DNA of 59,269 nt from an uncultured Campylobacter sp. (GCF_938045345.1 NZ_CALIMS010000014.1:1-59269), one strand, 5' to 3'. Numbered from the stretch's first letter, positions 9,130 to 18,782 are shown. Translations and numbers: made by a program. The notes: generated from the sequence alone by a model not told the origin.

Positions 9130-9594
9130 ATGAAAGAACTGAGTAAAAATCGCAAGGCATTTCACGATTTTACGATACTTGAAAGCTTTGAAGCGGGCAT
9201 CGTGCTAAAGGGAAGCGAGGTCAAAGCTCTGCGCGCGGGCAGGGGCAATCTCAAAGATAGCTTCTGTCGCGTGATTCGCGGTGAGCTGTTTTTGCTAAAC
9301 GCGCATATCAGCTATCTTGAAAGCACCAACGCGCATTTTCGTCCAGACGAGGGGGCGGCGCGAAAGCTTTTAATGCACCGAAAGCAGATCGACAAACTGC
9401 TTGGTGCGGTTAGCAAAGAGGGCCTTATCATCGTGGTTTTGTCGCTGTATCTCAATGATAAAAACCGCGTAAAGGCGCGTATCGCTTTGGCTAGTGGCAA
9501 AAATTTGCACGATAAGCGCGAATCGCTAAAGCGCAAGGAAGCCGACCGCGAAGCGCAAAGCGCGATGAAGCGATACGACAAGCATTCATTTTAA
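9130..9594 (+). CDS. smpB: SsrA-binding protein SmpB
   Basis: Binds tmRNA and delivers it to stalled ribosomes, so that the truncated protein receives an ssrA degradation tag. 154 residues. Signatures: N-terminal KNRKAFHDFTILESFEAGIVLKG-type region, then GSEVKALRAGRGNLKDSF (about residues 29-46), and a basic C-terminal tail (KKEADREA/MKRY) that mimics the anticodon arm. Start ATG 9130 has AGAAGGA 5-10 bases upstream. The tmRNA gene itself was not found in this window. Next genes are a thioredoxin lipoprotein, clpS, clpA and aat, so ssrA tagging and tagged-protein degradation are encoded side by side. Confidence 0.97.
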   Translation: MKELSKNRKAFHDFTILESFEAGIVLKGSEVKALRAGRGNLKDSFCRVIRGELFLLNAHISYLESTNAHFRPDEGAARKLLMHRKQIDKLLGAVSKEGLIIVVLSLYLNDKNRVKARIALASGKNLHDKRESLKRKEADREAQSAMKRYDKHSF

Positions 9595-9649
9595 ATTCAC
9601 AAAACTTTGGTTAAAATGCGGGCTTAAATTTAAACCCGAAGGAAATGCA

Positions 9650-10348
9650 ATGAAGAAATTTTTACTATTATGTTTGGCGATTTTTGTTTTAAGCGGCTGC
9701 AGAGATGATTCGCAGAAAAAGACGGGCCCTGCCGGCGAGAATCCTACCGCGAGCGAGAGTCAGATGGCAAAAAATTCCGCGCAAGATAAAAATGGCGAGC
9801 GTATTGGTGGAGAAAGCGGCGAGGAGGTAGCTTTTACGCCGTTTAAAACGGGCGAGCGCCTTACGCTTAAAAGCGTCGTAGGCGGCGAGGTAACGATTGA
9901 GCGGACAGAAAAGGGCTTTAAGCTCGCGGACAGCGATAAAATTTTAATGTTTGATATTTTCGGTACTTACTGTCAGCCGTGCCGCATCGAAGCGCCGCAT
10001 CTGATGGACTTTCAGTTAAAAAATTCCGCGGATTTTCTAATGGTCGGCTTGATTTATTTCGAGGACATTACGGACGCGCAAGTGATCGAAAATTTTACGA
10101 AAAAGTTTAATGCGTATTATTTCATCTCCAATTCAAAACAAAACGAGCGCATAGTGGGTCAAATTTTAAGCGACATCGGTTATCGCCACGCGCTTTCGAT
10201 CCCTTTTAAGGTAGTACTTAAAGACGGAAAATATCAAAGGCTTACCGACATTAATGAAGGCGATGAGCGGGGCAAGCCGTATTACTTAGGCATGGTCGAT
10301 ACTGATGTGATAAAAAGCGATATTGCCAGGATAAAAAATGGCAACTAA
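9650..10348 (+). CDS. Thioredoxin-fold lipoprotein
   Basis: A predicted lipoprotein: signal peptide with lipobox L-S-G-C, lipidated Cys17. Residues about 18-60 are a charged, flexible linker. The rest is a thioredoxin-like domain with the redox motif C108-Q-P-C111 in FGTYCQPCRIEAPHL, resembling TlpA/ResA-type thiol reductases that act outside the cytoplasmic membrane on cytochrome maturation or on disulfides. 232 residues. Orthologue of Cj1106 by position. Its end overlaps clpS by 11 bases, so clpS translation may be coupled to it although the two products work in different compartments. The specific substrate cannot be inferred. Confidence 0.9.
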   Translation: MKKFLLLCLAIFVLSGCRDDSQKKTGPAGENPTASESQMAKNSAQDKNGERIGGESGEEVAFTPFKTGERLTLKSVVGGEVTIERTEKGFKLADSDKILMFDIFGTYCQPCRIEAPHLMDFQLKNSADFLMVGLIYFEDITDAQVIENFTKKFNAYYFISNSKQNERIVGQILSDIGYRHALSIPFKVVLKDGKYQRLTDINEGDERGKPYYLGMVDTDVIKSDIARIKNGN

Positions 10349-10643
10349 AACCGGCGTGCAGATTCACACTCGCGCCAAAACAAAATCTTTCGTGCCTCGT
10401 CCGTATAAAGTAATTTTGCTAAACGACGACGTGACGACGATGGATTTCGTGGTTTATATTTTGATGGAGATTTTCGCCAAAAACTTTAACGACGCCGTAG
10501 ATTTAATGATGAAAGTTCATAAGCAGGGTCGCGCGGTTTGCGGCGCGTATCCTAAAGAGATAGCCGAGTGCAAGCAACAAGCGGTTTTACAAGCGGCAAA
10601 GGCCGCAGGATTCCCTCTTAGATGTGAGATCGAAGAGGATTAA
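10338..10643 (+). CDS. clpS: ATP-dependent Clp protease adaptor ClpS
   Basis: N-recognin that delivers proteins with destabilising N-terminal residues (Leu, Phe, Tyr, Trp) to ClpAP. 101 residues. The hallmark RPYKVILLNDDVTTMDFVV (residues 22-40) contains the N-D-D that binds the substrate's alpha-amino group, followed by the helix leading into H-K-Q-G-R (residues 62-66) and a Cys-rich tail. Start ATG 10338 overlaps the lipoprotein gene; clpA starts 15 bases later behind AAAGGAAAG. The order clpS-clpA-aat puts the adaptor, the unfoldase and the enzyme that creates N-degrons into one transcription unit. Confidence 0.96.
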   Translation: MATKTGVQIHTRAKTKSFVPRPYKVILLNDDVTTMDFVVYILMEIFAKNFNDAVDLMMKVHKQGRAVCGAYPKEIAECKQQAVLQAAKAAGFPLRCEIEED

Positions 10644-10658
10644 ATTTAAAGGAAAGCA

Positions 10659-13040
10659 ATGATAGGATTTTTTTTAAACAAACATTTTGAACAAGCAATC
10701 AGCGTCGCAAACGACGGCGAAGACGAATATATCACTACTTCGCACGTAGTTTATGCGATTTTTAAATACAATAAGCCCTTTCACGGGCTCATCGCCAAAG
10801 AAATTCCGGATATTAACTATCTAAATATCTTGGATAATCTGGGCGGGCTTTTGGATATGATGCCTAAATCAAGTGGCAAGGCTCCAGCGCAGACGATAGA
10901 ATTTAAGCAGTTCTATACTGAATTAAATAACGCTAAAGAGCCTAAAAATGAGCTTGATTTTATGCTTAAAATTCTAAATGATAAGGAAAACGACTGCACT
11001 AAAATTTTAAATCACTACGGTATCAATGCCGCGATTTTTGAGCTCATCGTGCGAAAGTACAAATCAGCTTTTGATCACCGCGACGAGGTCGTTTCTAGCG
11101 ACGAAGCCGCAGCGATTAAGCTAAACTCATACGATATCGATGATATCACGCATGCGATGAATTACGACGAAAGCCGTAGGCAGTGGCAGAATACGGAATT
11201 TGAGCCTGCGTTTGAGGGCGAAAAGGACGCCATAAACGAGCGCGATATTAAAAAGGATTCGCCTAGTTCACTTTATACAGCAAACCTCAATAAAATCGCG
11301 CTTGAGGGTAAGATCGATCCACTCATCGGACGCGAAAAAGAGATCGAAAAGACGCTACAAACCCTCTGTCGCCGCAAGAAAAACAATCCGATCTTAGTGG
11401 GCGAAGCGGGAGTTGGTAAAACCGCGATCATCGAGGGTATCGCGCTAAAAATCGTCCGTGGCGAAGTGCCAGAGAAGCTAAAAAATAAGGTAATTTACGC
11501 CCTTGATGCTGGCGCGCTGATCGCAGGCACTACGCTGCGCGGGGAGTTTGAAGAGAGACTAAAAGATCTCATAGACGAGTTTAGCGCTAATCAAAACGCG
11601 ATTTTATTTATCGATGAAATTCACACGATCGTTGGTGCAGGCACGGGCAATCGCAACGAACTTGATATGTCAAACATCCTAAAACCTTCGCTTGCAAGCG
11701 GCGAGCTATCGGTCATCGGCGCTACTACATACGGCGAATACCGCTCGTTTTCGCAGGATAAAGCGCTTAGCCGCAGGTTTTGCAAAATCGACGTGAGCGA
11801 GCCTAGCATTGACGATAGCGTCGAAATTTTAAAAGGCGTAGCCAAAAAATATGAGGAATTTCACGGCGTGAAATTTAGCGACGAAATTTTGCGTGATAGC
11901 GTAACGCTTGCTAAAAAATATCAAAACGATAAATTCCTTCCCGACAGCGCCATTGATCTCATTGACGAGGTGGGTGCGAGCTTTGCGTTTAAGCCGCATG
12001 AAGCTCCGCTTGAAATCAGCAAGGACGATTTAGTAAATACGCTTTCGATTAGCGCGAATATCGCAAATTTAAGCAGTAGCGTCGATAATAAACAGGTACT
12101 AAAAAATCTGGAAGCTAATATCAAGCGTGAAATTTTCGGTCAAGACGAAGCGGTTAGCAGTCTTTGCAAGGCGCTTCTGCGCTCTTACGCCGGGCTTGGA
12201 GGCGCAAGCTCTCCGATCGGGGTATTTTTGTTTGCAGGTAGCAGCGGTGTGGGCAAAAGTGAGCTAGCCAAGGTCTTAGCCACGCAGCTTGGAGTGCATT
12301 TTGAGCGCTATGATATGAGCGAATATATGGAAGCTCACAGCGTCTCTAGGCTCATCGGCGCGCCTCCCGGATACGTGGGCTTTGAAAACGGTGGAATTTT
12401 AACGAATAATATCAAAAAGCACCCCTACAGCGTCATTTTATTTGATGAGGTAGAAAAAGCTCATCCTAGCATGACGAATATTTTTTTAGGAATTTTCGAT
12501 AACGCAAGTCTTACCGATAACAACGGCGTTACGACCGATTTTAAAAATACGATCATAATAATGACGTCGAATTTAGGCACGAAAGAAGCGCCGCAGGTTG
12601 GATTTACGAAGGACGAGAGCTATAAAGTAGATAGCGCCATAAGAAGCTTCTTTGCGCCGGAATTTCGCAATCGTATCGATAAAATCATAAATTTTAACCG
12701 CTTAAGCGGCGAAATTTTAGAAAAGATCGTGGATAAAACTATCGGCGAGCTGGAGTCGCAGCTAAAAAACGTAAAGATTAGTCTAAACAAGGAAGCAAAA
12801 GATTTGATTATATCGCGTGGCTATTCGGATGAGTTTGGAGCGCGAAATTTAAAGCGCGAGATCAGCTCGCAGATAAGCGATCATATAAGCGGTGAGCTGC
12901 TTTTTGGCGCGCTGCAAGAGGGCGGCTTAGTTAGCGTGAGCGTAAAAGATGGCGAGCTAAGCTTTAGCTTTACTTCTACGCCTTTGCCGCAGATAGAAAA
13001 AAAGCAACCTGCACTAGCTCAAAGCAGTGTCGTTAAATAA
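10659..13040 (+). CDS. clpA: Clp protease ATP-binding subunit ClpA
   Basis: Hexameric AAA+ unfoldase that threads substrates into ClpP. 793 residues (E. coli 758). Order: N-domain about 1-140 that docks ClpS, D1 with Walker A GEAGVGKTA near residue 248 and Walker B (LFIDEIHTIVGAG) near 310, D2 with Walker A GSSGVGKSE at 527-535, pore loop SRLIGAPPGYVGFE near 564-577, and VGFTKD near 647, probably the ClpP-docking loop equivalent to IGL. The C-terminal 20 residues are a disordered extension. Start ATG 10659 has AAAGGAAAG upstream. It ends in TAATG, sharing one base with aat. clpP is not in the window. Confidence 0.97.
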   Translation: MIGFFLNKHFEQAISVANDGEDEYITTSHVVYAIFKYNKPFHGLIAKEIPDINYLNILDNLGGLLDMMPKSSGKAPAQTIEFKQFYTELNNAKEPKNELDFMLKILNDKENDCTKILNHYGINAAIFELIVRKYKSAFDHRDEVVSSDEAAAIKLNSYDIDDITHAMNYDESRRQWQNTEFEPAFEGEKDAINERDIKKDSPSSLYTANLNKIALEGKIDPLIGREKEIEKTLQTLCRRKKNNPILVGEAGVGKTAIIEGIALKIVRGEVPEKLKNKVIYALDAGALIAGTTLRGEFEERLKDLIDEFSANQNAILFIDEIHTIVGAGTGNRNELDMSNILKPSLASGELSVIGATTYGEYRSFSQDKALSRRFCKIDVSEPSIDDSVEILKGVAKKYEEFHGVKFSDEILRDSVTLAKKYQNDKFLPDSAIDLIDEVGASFAFKPHEAPLEISKDDLVNTLSISANIANLSSSVDNKQVLKNLEANIKREIFGQDEAVSSLCKALLRSYAGLGGASSPIGVFLFAGSSGVGKSELAKVLATQLGVHFERYDMSEYMEAHSVSRLIGAPPGYVGFENGGILTNNIKKHPYSVILFDEVEKAHPSMTNIFLGIFDNASLTDNNGVTTDFKNTIIIMTSNLGTKEAPQVGFTKDESYKVDSAIRSFFAPEFRNRIDKIINFNRLSGEILEKIVDKTIGELESQLKNVKISLNKEAKDLIISRGYSDEFGARNLKREISSQISDHISGELLFGALQEGGLVSVSVKDGELSFSFTSTPLPQIEKKQPALAQSSVVK

Positions 13041-13723
13041 TGGCTCGGTTTTACGATTTTCCAGATCCTATGGATGCGCCCGATTTTGCGCCGCTTGCGA
13101 GTGGCGGCGATCTGAGCGAGGATTGCTTGCTTAGCGCTTATAGCGCAGGGATATTTCCGTGGTTTAACGAGGATGAGCCGATTTTATGGTGGTCGCCCGA
13201 TCCGCGCGCAGTGCTTGATCCACGCGAAGTGCGCGTGCAAAAGTCCATTAAGCCCTATCTTAAGCGATATGAAGTGAAATTTGACGCAAATTTTAAGGGC
13301 TTCATCGAGCGCTGTAAAAACGTGCGAAAAAAAGAGAGCGACGGCACGTGGATCAGCGAGCAGATCGTGCAGGCTTACTCGCGTTTGGCAGCAGACGGCT
13401 ACGCTCACAGCGTCGAGACATACGAAGATGGCAAGCTTGTGGGTGGGCTATACGGGCTAATTTTTGGGCGTGTGTTTTGCGGCGAGAGCATGCTGAGCCT
13501 AAAGAGCAACGCTTCGAAAGTCGCGCTGATTAGGCTTTGTGAGGTGCTTGCAAATTTCGGCTTTCTAATCGATTGTCAGATTATGAACGAGCATCTGAAA
13601 TTTATGGGCGCTAAAGAGATGCCGCGAGCAGAATTCCTCGCTCTATTTGCTGAGCTTAGTGCGCAAGATAGCGGCTTTGAGCGCTTTGCGGATCTTAAAG
13701 TTCCGCGCGGAGCGCAGCATTGA
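13040..13723 (+). CDS. aat: Leucyl/phenylalanyl-tRNA--protein transferase
   Basis: Adds Leu or Phe from aminoacyl-tRNA to proteins with N-terminal Arg or Lys, creating the degron read by ClpS. 227 residues. Signature FPWFNEDEPILWWSPDPRAV (about residues 40-59), then GGLYGLIFGRVFCGESMLS near 137-155, both diagnostic of the family. The start overlaps the clpA stop by one base, giving tight coupling. With clpS and clpA it makes a complete N-end-rule route. Downstream of it, 60 bases separate it from the FtsI-type gene. Confidence 0.97.
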   Translation: MARFYDFPDPMDAPDFAPLASGGDLSEDCLLSAYSAGIFPWFNEDEPILWWSPDPRAVLDPREVRVQKSIKPYLKRYEVKFDANFKGFIERCKNVRKKESDGTWISEQIVQAYSRLAADGYAHSVETYEDGKLVGGLYGLIFGRVFCGESMLSLKSNASKVALIRLCEVLANFGFLIDCQIMNEHLKFMGAKEMPRAEFLALFAELSAQDSGFERFADLKVPRGAQH

Positions 13724-13785
13724 GTCAAAGCTTGAGATGCAGCAGCGTAAAAAATACGCGGAATTTAGAATTTTAAAGAAATAAG

Positions 13786-15606
13786 ATGTGGCAAAGAGAT
13801 AAAAGCTCCTCGGTCGGTATGATTATCGTGATGTTTATATTCGTGCCGGCGGCGCTTTTCGTATTTTTGGCGATTTTATATTTTTGGGGCAGCACTGAGC
13901 GCAAGCTACCGCGCCTGGATGTCAATGAAACCAACAGCGCGATCCGCGGCGCGATAATCGCAAAAGATAACTACGTCGCGGCAAATTCCGTCAAACTCTA
14001 CAAAGTTAGCGTCGATGCGCGCAGCATCGATAAAAACAAGCTTGATCTTTTCGTGCGGCTATATTGCATCTACACGGGCGATAGTGAAAAGCGCGTCAAA
14101 AGCGCGATCGAGGGCTCTGGTGGCACGACCGTGCTGTCGTATAAAATCGACGCCAAAACCGCCGTGCATCTAAAAGAGCTTGCATATAAACTAAATTTAA
14201 AAAAGGTATTCGTTAGCTTTATGGGCTCAAACGGCAGGCTAAATCCGCCTATCCGCATGAGCGTGACCGAAAGCGGCGAGAAGCGCAGTTACAATGTCGG
14301 CGATTCGCTAACTCCGTTAATCGGCTATATCAATAAAAAAGAGGTTGATGGTATCACCAAGGTTAGCGGAATTAAGGGGATCGAGAAGTACTATGAGTAT
14401 TATCTAGCGCCGGTTAGAGATGAGTTTATCGTGGGCCCGCGCGATATCGGCGGCAACATTATCCTAGAGCGTAGCAGCAAAAAAACGGGCAGGATCGACG
14501 GCTACAACGTCCGTCTAAGCGTGCCACTAACGCTGCAAAGAAAGATAGAGCGCCTAAGCGATGAGGGCGCTGATAATTACGATGCGCGAGAAATCGTGGT
14601 GGGCATTATGAACTCCAAAACGGGCAAAATTTTATCCCTTGCGACCAATGCCCGCTATGACCCCTCAAACATCACGAAAAACGATCTTAAGAATTTAAAT
14701 TTTACCGCGAGCGAATACGCCTACGAAGTGGGCTCGATTATGAAGCCGATAATTTTCGCAATCGCCTATGATGCCAAAGCCGTCAAACCGGGAGAGATCA
14801 TCAACACCTATAACGGCAGCTATAAGCTTGGTACTCGCACGATCCGCGACACGCATCCTGCAAAGCAGATGAGCGGCGAGGAGATCATCATCCACAGCTC
14901 AAATATTGGAATGATTAAAATTTCAGAGCGGCTGGAGGGGCAGGCTATTTATGACGGGCTGATGAACTTCGGTATGTCGCAAAAAACGGGTATCGATCTG
15001 CCGTATGAGCAAAGCGGAAATATCCCAAGCATCAAAAGCCTGAATAATAAAATTTACAAAGCCACGATCAGCTACGGCTACGGCGCGCAGATGACCTTCC
15101 TTCAGATGCTCAATGCCTATACCGTCTTTAACAACGGCGGCGTCATGATTAGCCCGCGCCTAGTCGAAAATCTCGAAAATAATGGCAAAACTTACATCGT
15201 CAACGAAAGCGAAACCCGCCAGGTAATCTCTAAACCTACCGCTGACGTAATAAAAGGAATTTTAATCAAAACGGTCGAGAGCGGCACGGGACGCAAGGGT
15301 CGAGTAGCGGGGCTGCAAATCGGCGGCAAGACGGGCACTGCGCGCATCGCCAAGGGAGGCGGCTATTCGAGCGCCTATAACAGCTCGTTTTTCGGCTTTG
15401 CCAACGACGCGGACACCAGCTACACGATCGGCGTTTTGGTGCGCGAGCCTAAAAGGGGCAGCTACTACGCCGCTCAAAATGCGCTGCCGATCTTTAAGCG
15501 GGCGGTAGGAATTTTGATAGAGGAGGGCTATCTAAAGCCCGCAGCCGACGCAAACGCCACGCAAAAGGTCGAGATCAAGGATGAGGCGGTTGAAATTAAA
15601 GATTAA
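13786..15606 (+). CDS. ftsI: FtsI/PBP2-like peptidoglycan D,D-transpeptidase (class B PBP)
   Basis: Class B penicillin-binding protein that cross-links peptidoglycan, most likely at the septum. 606 residues. One N-terminal membrane anchor (residues about 10-33), a pedestal domain, then the transpeptidase with all three motifs: S317-I-M-K320, S371-S-N373 and K515-T-G-T. No transglycosylase domain is present. The start ATG 13786 has only a weak ribosome site (AAGAAATAAG). The C-terminal 20 residues are a charged tail. FtsI versus the elongation enzyme PBP2 is judged on the motif context (VGSIMKP, GKTGTA), which favours FtsI; RodA, FtsW and MreB genes are not nearby to help. Confidence 0.88.
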   Translation: MWQRDKSSSVGMIIVMFIFVPAALFVFLAILYFWGSTERKLPRLDVNETNSAIRGAIIAKDNYVAANSVKLYKVSVDARSIDKNKLDLFVRLYCIYTGDSEKRVKSAIEGSGGTTVLSYKIDAKTAVHLKELAYKLNLKKVFVSFMGSNGRLNPPIRMSVTESGEKRSYNVGDSLTPLIGYINKKEVDGITKVSGIKGIEKYYEYYLAPVRDEFIVGPRDIGGNIILERSSKKTGRIDGYNVRLSVPLTLQRKIERLSDEGADNYDAREIVVGIMNSKTGKILSLATNARYDPSNITKNDLKNLNFTASEYAYEVGSIMKPIIFAIAYDAKAVKPGEIINTYNGSYKLGTRTIRDTHPAKQMSGEEIIIHSSNIGMIKISERLEGQAIYDGLMNFGMSQKTGIDLPYEQSGNIPSIKSLNNKIYKATISYGYGAQMTFLQMLNAYTVFNNGGVMISPRLVENLENNGKTYIVNESETRQVISKPTADVIKGILIKTVESGTGRKGRVAGLQIGGKTGTARIAKGGGYSSAYNSSFFGFANDADTSYTIGVLVREPKRGSYYAAQNALPIFKRAVGILIEEGYLKPAADANATQKVEIKDEAVEIKD

Positions 15607-15967
15607 ATTTGCTAAATTTCGCGAGGTTTTTTAAAATTTTGCGGCGATGAAAATTCGCGGAATTTGACAGCGTGAAATTTTACTGCGTCGCTTCAGTTGA
15701 AATTTCACGGCGCGGAATTTTGGTGGCATAGAATTTCGTGGCGCAAATTTTAACGGCACGAAGATTAAATTCTATCGCGACGCGGGATTTTGGCGCGGCG
15801 TAAAATTCCGTATCAAGGCGAAATTTTAAATTTCACCGTGTAAATAAGCGTAAGTAAAACGGCGAGCGAGCTTGCAATGTTTAAATTTTAAGACGCGCAT
15901 GTATCTGCGCAGCCCTGAAATTTAGCGAGTTTGAGAGCGAAATTTAACGCAAAGAAAAGAGGAAAAT
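15607..15967. other. 361-base intergenic stretch, RAATTY-rich
   Basis: No coding frame of interest. It holds about a dozen GAAATTT, AAATTTT and GAATTT words at spacings of 20-40 bases. No clear terminator or promoter was recognised. Confidence 0.6.
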
Positions 15968-17224
15968 ATGAAAGCAAATGAGGGAAAAATGAAAATAGCG
16001 ATAATCGGACTTGGCTACGTGGGGCTTCCTTTGGCGGCGGCGTTTGCGGCAAAACACGAGGTCGTGGGCTTTGACGTCTGCCTGGAGCGCATAGAGGAGC
16101 TGCGCGGCGGGCACGACCGCACGCTGGAGCTTAGCGACGAGGAGCTTGCCGCAGCGATTCAAAACGGGCTTAAATTTAGCGCGAAGCTAGATGATATGAG
16201 GCAGAGCAATTTTTACATCGTGTGCGTGCCGACGCCCGTAGATAGGCTAAATCGCCCAGATCTTACGCCGCTACTCAAGGCCAGCGAAAGCGTCGGCGCC
16301 GTGCTTAAAAAGGGCGACATCGTCGTGTATGAAAGCACTGTCTATCCGGGCGCTACGGAGGAGGACTGCGTGCCAGTGTTGCAGCGCGTAAGCGGGCTTA
16401 AATTTAACCGCGATTTTTTCTGCGGGTATTCGCCCGAGCGTATCAATCCGGGCGATAAAATTCACACCGTCACGAAGATCAAAAAGATCGTCTCGGCAAG
16501 CACCGCGGAGGCTTTGGACATCGTAGATAGCGTCTATCTTAGCATACTGCAAAACGGCACCTTTCGCGCTAGCAGCATCAAGGTCGCCGAGGCTGCGAAG
16601 GTGATCGAAAACACCCAGCGCGACATCAATATCGGCTTTATCAACGAGCTTGCGATCTTGTTCGGCAAGCTCGGTATCAACACCAACGACGTCATCGATG
16701 CGGCGGCTACGAAGTGGAATTTCTTAAGCTTCCGTCCGGGTCTCGTGGGCGGACACTGCATCGGCATCGATCCGTATTATCTGGCGCAGAAGGCGACCGA
16801 GGTGGGCTATCACCCCGAAATCATCCTCTCAAGCCGCCGCATCAACGATAATATGGGAAGCTACGTCGCTACGGAGGTCGTTAAGATGATGATAAAATAC
16901 GACGAAAAGGTAAAGGGCGCGAAGGTCTTGATCTTGGGGCTGACGTTTAAAGAAAACTGCCCCGACACCCGCAATACGCGCGTTGTGGATATGATAGGCG
17001 AGCTTAAAAATTTCGGCTGCGAGGTAAGCGTCTATGATCCTTGGGCGAGCGCCGCCGACGCCAAGAGATATTACGACATTGATCTGCTGCAAAAGCCCGA
17101 CTTGCGCAAATTTGACTGCGTCGTAATCGCCGTGGCGCATAAGCAATTTTTCGAGCTTGATTACGCAGGCTCGCTGGTTTACGACGTAAAAAACGTCTAT
17201 AAAGGCGCGCAAGGAAAGCTCTGA
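15968..17224 (+). CDS. UDP-N-acetylhexosamine 6-dehydrogenase, WbpO/TviB type
   Basis: Oxidises C6 of a UDP-N-acetylhexosamine to the uronic acid with NAD, a step in making acidic sugars of surface polysaccharide. 418 residues from ATG 15968 (RBS AGAGGA); a second ATG at 15989, also with a purine-rich leader, would start directly at the conserved KIAIIGLGYVGLP. Features: Rossmann motif GLGYVGLPLA, CVPTPVD near residue 80, ESTVYPGATEE near 120, and the catalytic Cys in GGHCIGIDPYY at about residue 264. The C-terminal UDP-binding domain has LTFKENCPDTRNTR. It resembles WbpO, TviB and VipA more than UDP-glucose dehydrogenase (Ugd). No other polysaccharide genes lie beside it, so it appears to be an isolated gene. 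Confidence 0.9.
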   Translation: MKANEGKMKIAIIGLGYVGLPLAAAFAAKHEVVGFDVCLERIEELRGGHDRTLELSDEELAAAIQNGLKFSAKLDDMRQSNFYIVCVPTPVDRLNRPDLTPLLKASESVGAVLKKGDIVVYESTVYPGATEEDCVPVLQRVSGLKFNRDFFCGYSPERINPGDKIHTVTKIKKIVSASTAEALDIVDSVYLSILQNGTFRASSIKVAEAAKVIENTQRDINIGFINELAILFGKLGINTNDVIDAAATKWNFLSFRPGLVGGHCIGIDPYYLAQKATEVGYHPEIILSSRRINDNMGSYVATEVVKMMIKYDEKVKGAKVLILGLTFKENCPDTRNTRVVDMIGELKNFGCEVSVYDPWASAADAKRYYDIDLLQKPDLRKFDCVVIAVAHKQFFELDYAGSLVYDVKNVYKGAQGKL

Positions 17225-17356
17225 AATTTAGCTTGGGGGTTAAATTTAGACTTTATTAATGTAGTTTGCTTTCTAAGTTTGAAGCTCAAACACGATACTA
17301 AGCTACAAAAATAGATAAAATTTTTTGGTATAAGTGAAAGTTAATCCTCATCGTTA

Positions 17357-17362
17357 TATAAT
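17357..17362 (+). promoter_or_regulatory. Probable -10 element upstream of the ankyrin gene
   Basis: TATAAT in an AT-rich context, 98 bases before the TTG start at 17460. No good -35 is seen, as is usual for Campylobacter sigma-70 promoters. It is followed by a hairpin in the leader. Confidence 0.5.
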
Positions 17363-17394
17363 CGCGGCACTTTCGGGGAATAAACGAGTTGTCG

Positions 17395-17420
17395 CTTTAG
17401 GTTTTGCTTAAAAGCTAAAG
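17395..17420 (+). promoter_or_regulatory. Leader hairpin 40 bases before the ankyrin gene
   Basis: CTTTAG (17395-17400) pairs with CTAAAG (17415-17420), and TTTT pairs with AAAA inside it after one G-G mismatch. No T run follows, so I read it as a leader structure rather than a terminator. Function unknown. Confidence 0.4.
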
Positions 17421-17459
17421 CTCTTTACAGGCTAGTGTTTTAAGGCTAAAGGATCAAAT

Positions 17460-18782
17460 TTGAAGACCTTTTTGAAGACCTTGCTTAAAATCATAAAAAA
17501 CATCTTTAAAGGTATATTTTATATAGTTGTTTTTATAGGTCTTTTTGCCTTGGCGCTCAAAGTTCAGACCGGCAGATTTAAATCAACCTCCCATCACTAT
17601 ACCGTCACTGCAAATACCAAAGTAGATCCTAACTCCGAGCTAGCTAAATACGTAACACAAAAGGAGATAAACGCAGTTGGCTATAGATATTGGGATATAG
17701 ACGAAGAGGAGGTTAGAGATAACCCCACGATGGAACTTTTACGCAGGAGTTTAAAATCAAAAGATACGGATAAAATTTTAAAATTTATGCAGGATAATAA
17801 TATAAGCGTAGATACCCCTCTTCATTTCGGCGTTACCCCTTTGATGTACGCTAGCTTTTACGATGACGAAAAGACAGCAAAAAAGCTGATAGAGATGGGT
17901 GCCGATCCTCATAAGAAAGATAATTATGAGCTATCCCCTATGGCATACGCTATGGAAAATAACGCCACTAAGTCGGTTGGGCTTTTACTAGATAGCGGAG
18001 TTAAGTTTGACGAAGTAGAGATCGTGCAGGAAACCTACGGCATTATGGACGTCGAAAACTGGATAGATTCTATAAGCTTTGACGAAAACGCTACGCCAAT
18101 CATACATTACCGCACGAAAGAGGTTCTTTTTAGCGGCGGAGGCGAGCCATATTATTTTATCAGCCACCTAGTTAGAAACAATATGTACGATATAATGAAA
18201 ATGGTGCTAGAGAGCGGTTATAGACCGTATACCTACTCCACTTTCAATATGGGAGAGGTCTATGTTTCAAATAAACTAGAGGAGATACCGAGCTATAGAA
18301 ACATAAAGAATACTCATAAAGAGTATGGGGTAGAGGAGTTTAGACTTTATAAATCGGTATATGGCGATCTGTTAGACGTGCCCGAGCCCGGAGCTATGAT
18401 AGATCTACTTTTGCAATATGATATAGGCGGAATCCCAAACGATGAATTTTTAAAAAGAATGTATGATGATAAATGCTATAAAGAATATAGGTATGATATA
18501 GAAAGCGAATATTATAAGAAAGCAACTAAAGCTAGGTTCGAACTTGCTTTTTTACAAAAACATTGTTCCGACAAGAACGCTACCTTTAAAAATATCAAAG
18601 AGTATATACTATTTGCGGTAGAGCGGAAAAAAGTTCGCGTGATAGAATTTACGGCAGATGAAAGAAATATAAAAAATCCCAACTTCCATATATCTAAAGA
18701 GGAAGTCGAGAGGCTAACTAACGACTATAAAGAATATAAAAGAAACTTATTTAGTAAGGAAGCGGAAGATCAAAAGCAGTAA
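17460..18782 (+). CDS. Membrane-anchored ankyrin-repeat protein
   Basis: 440 residues starting at TTG 17460, with AAAGGA 6 bases upstream. A basic N-terminus and one membrane segment (about residues 11-34) suggest an inner-membrane anchor with the rest outside the cytoplasm or an uncleaved signal. Residues about 118-184 form two ankyrin repeats (VTPLMYASFYDDEKTAKKLI, then LSPMAYAMENNATKSVGLLL). The remainder is charged with many Tyr and Lys and is not recognised. Composition is clearly more AT-rich (ATA, AAA and TAT codons) than the flanking housekeeping genes, suggesting acquisition by transfer. It converges with hemH. Function is unknown; ankyrin repeats mediate protein contacts. Confidence 0.85.
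   Translation: MKTFLKTLLKIIKNIFKGIFYIVVFIGLFALALKVQTGRFKSTSHHYTVTANTKVDPNSELAKYVTQKEINAVGYRYWDIDEEEVRDNPTMELLRRSLKSKDTDKILKFMQDNNISVDTPLHFGVTPLMYASFYDDEKTAKKLIEMGADPHKKDNYELSPMAYAMENNATKSVGLLLDSGVKFDEVEIVQETYGIMDVENWIDSISFDENATPIIHYRTKEVLFSGGGEPYYFISHLVRNNMYDIMKMVLESGYRPYTYSTFNMGEVYVSNKLEEIPSYRNIKNTHKEYGVEEFRLYKSVYGDLLDVPEPGAMIDLLLQYDIGGIPNDEFLKRMYDDKCYKEYRYDIESEYYKKATKARFELAFLQKHCSDKNATFKNIKEYILFAVERKKVRVIEFTADERNIKNPNFHISKEEVERLTNDYKEYKRNLFSKEAEDQKQ

Noticed and set aside
17225..17459. tRNA gene in the gap before the ankyrin gene
   Set aside because: The hairpin there has no T-loop or anticodon arm pattern; no cloverleaf was found in any intergenic region of the window.
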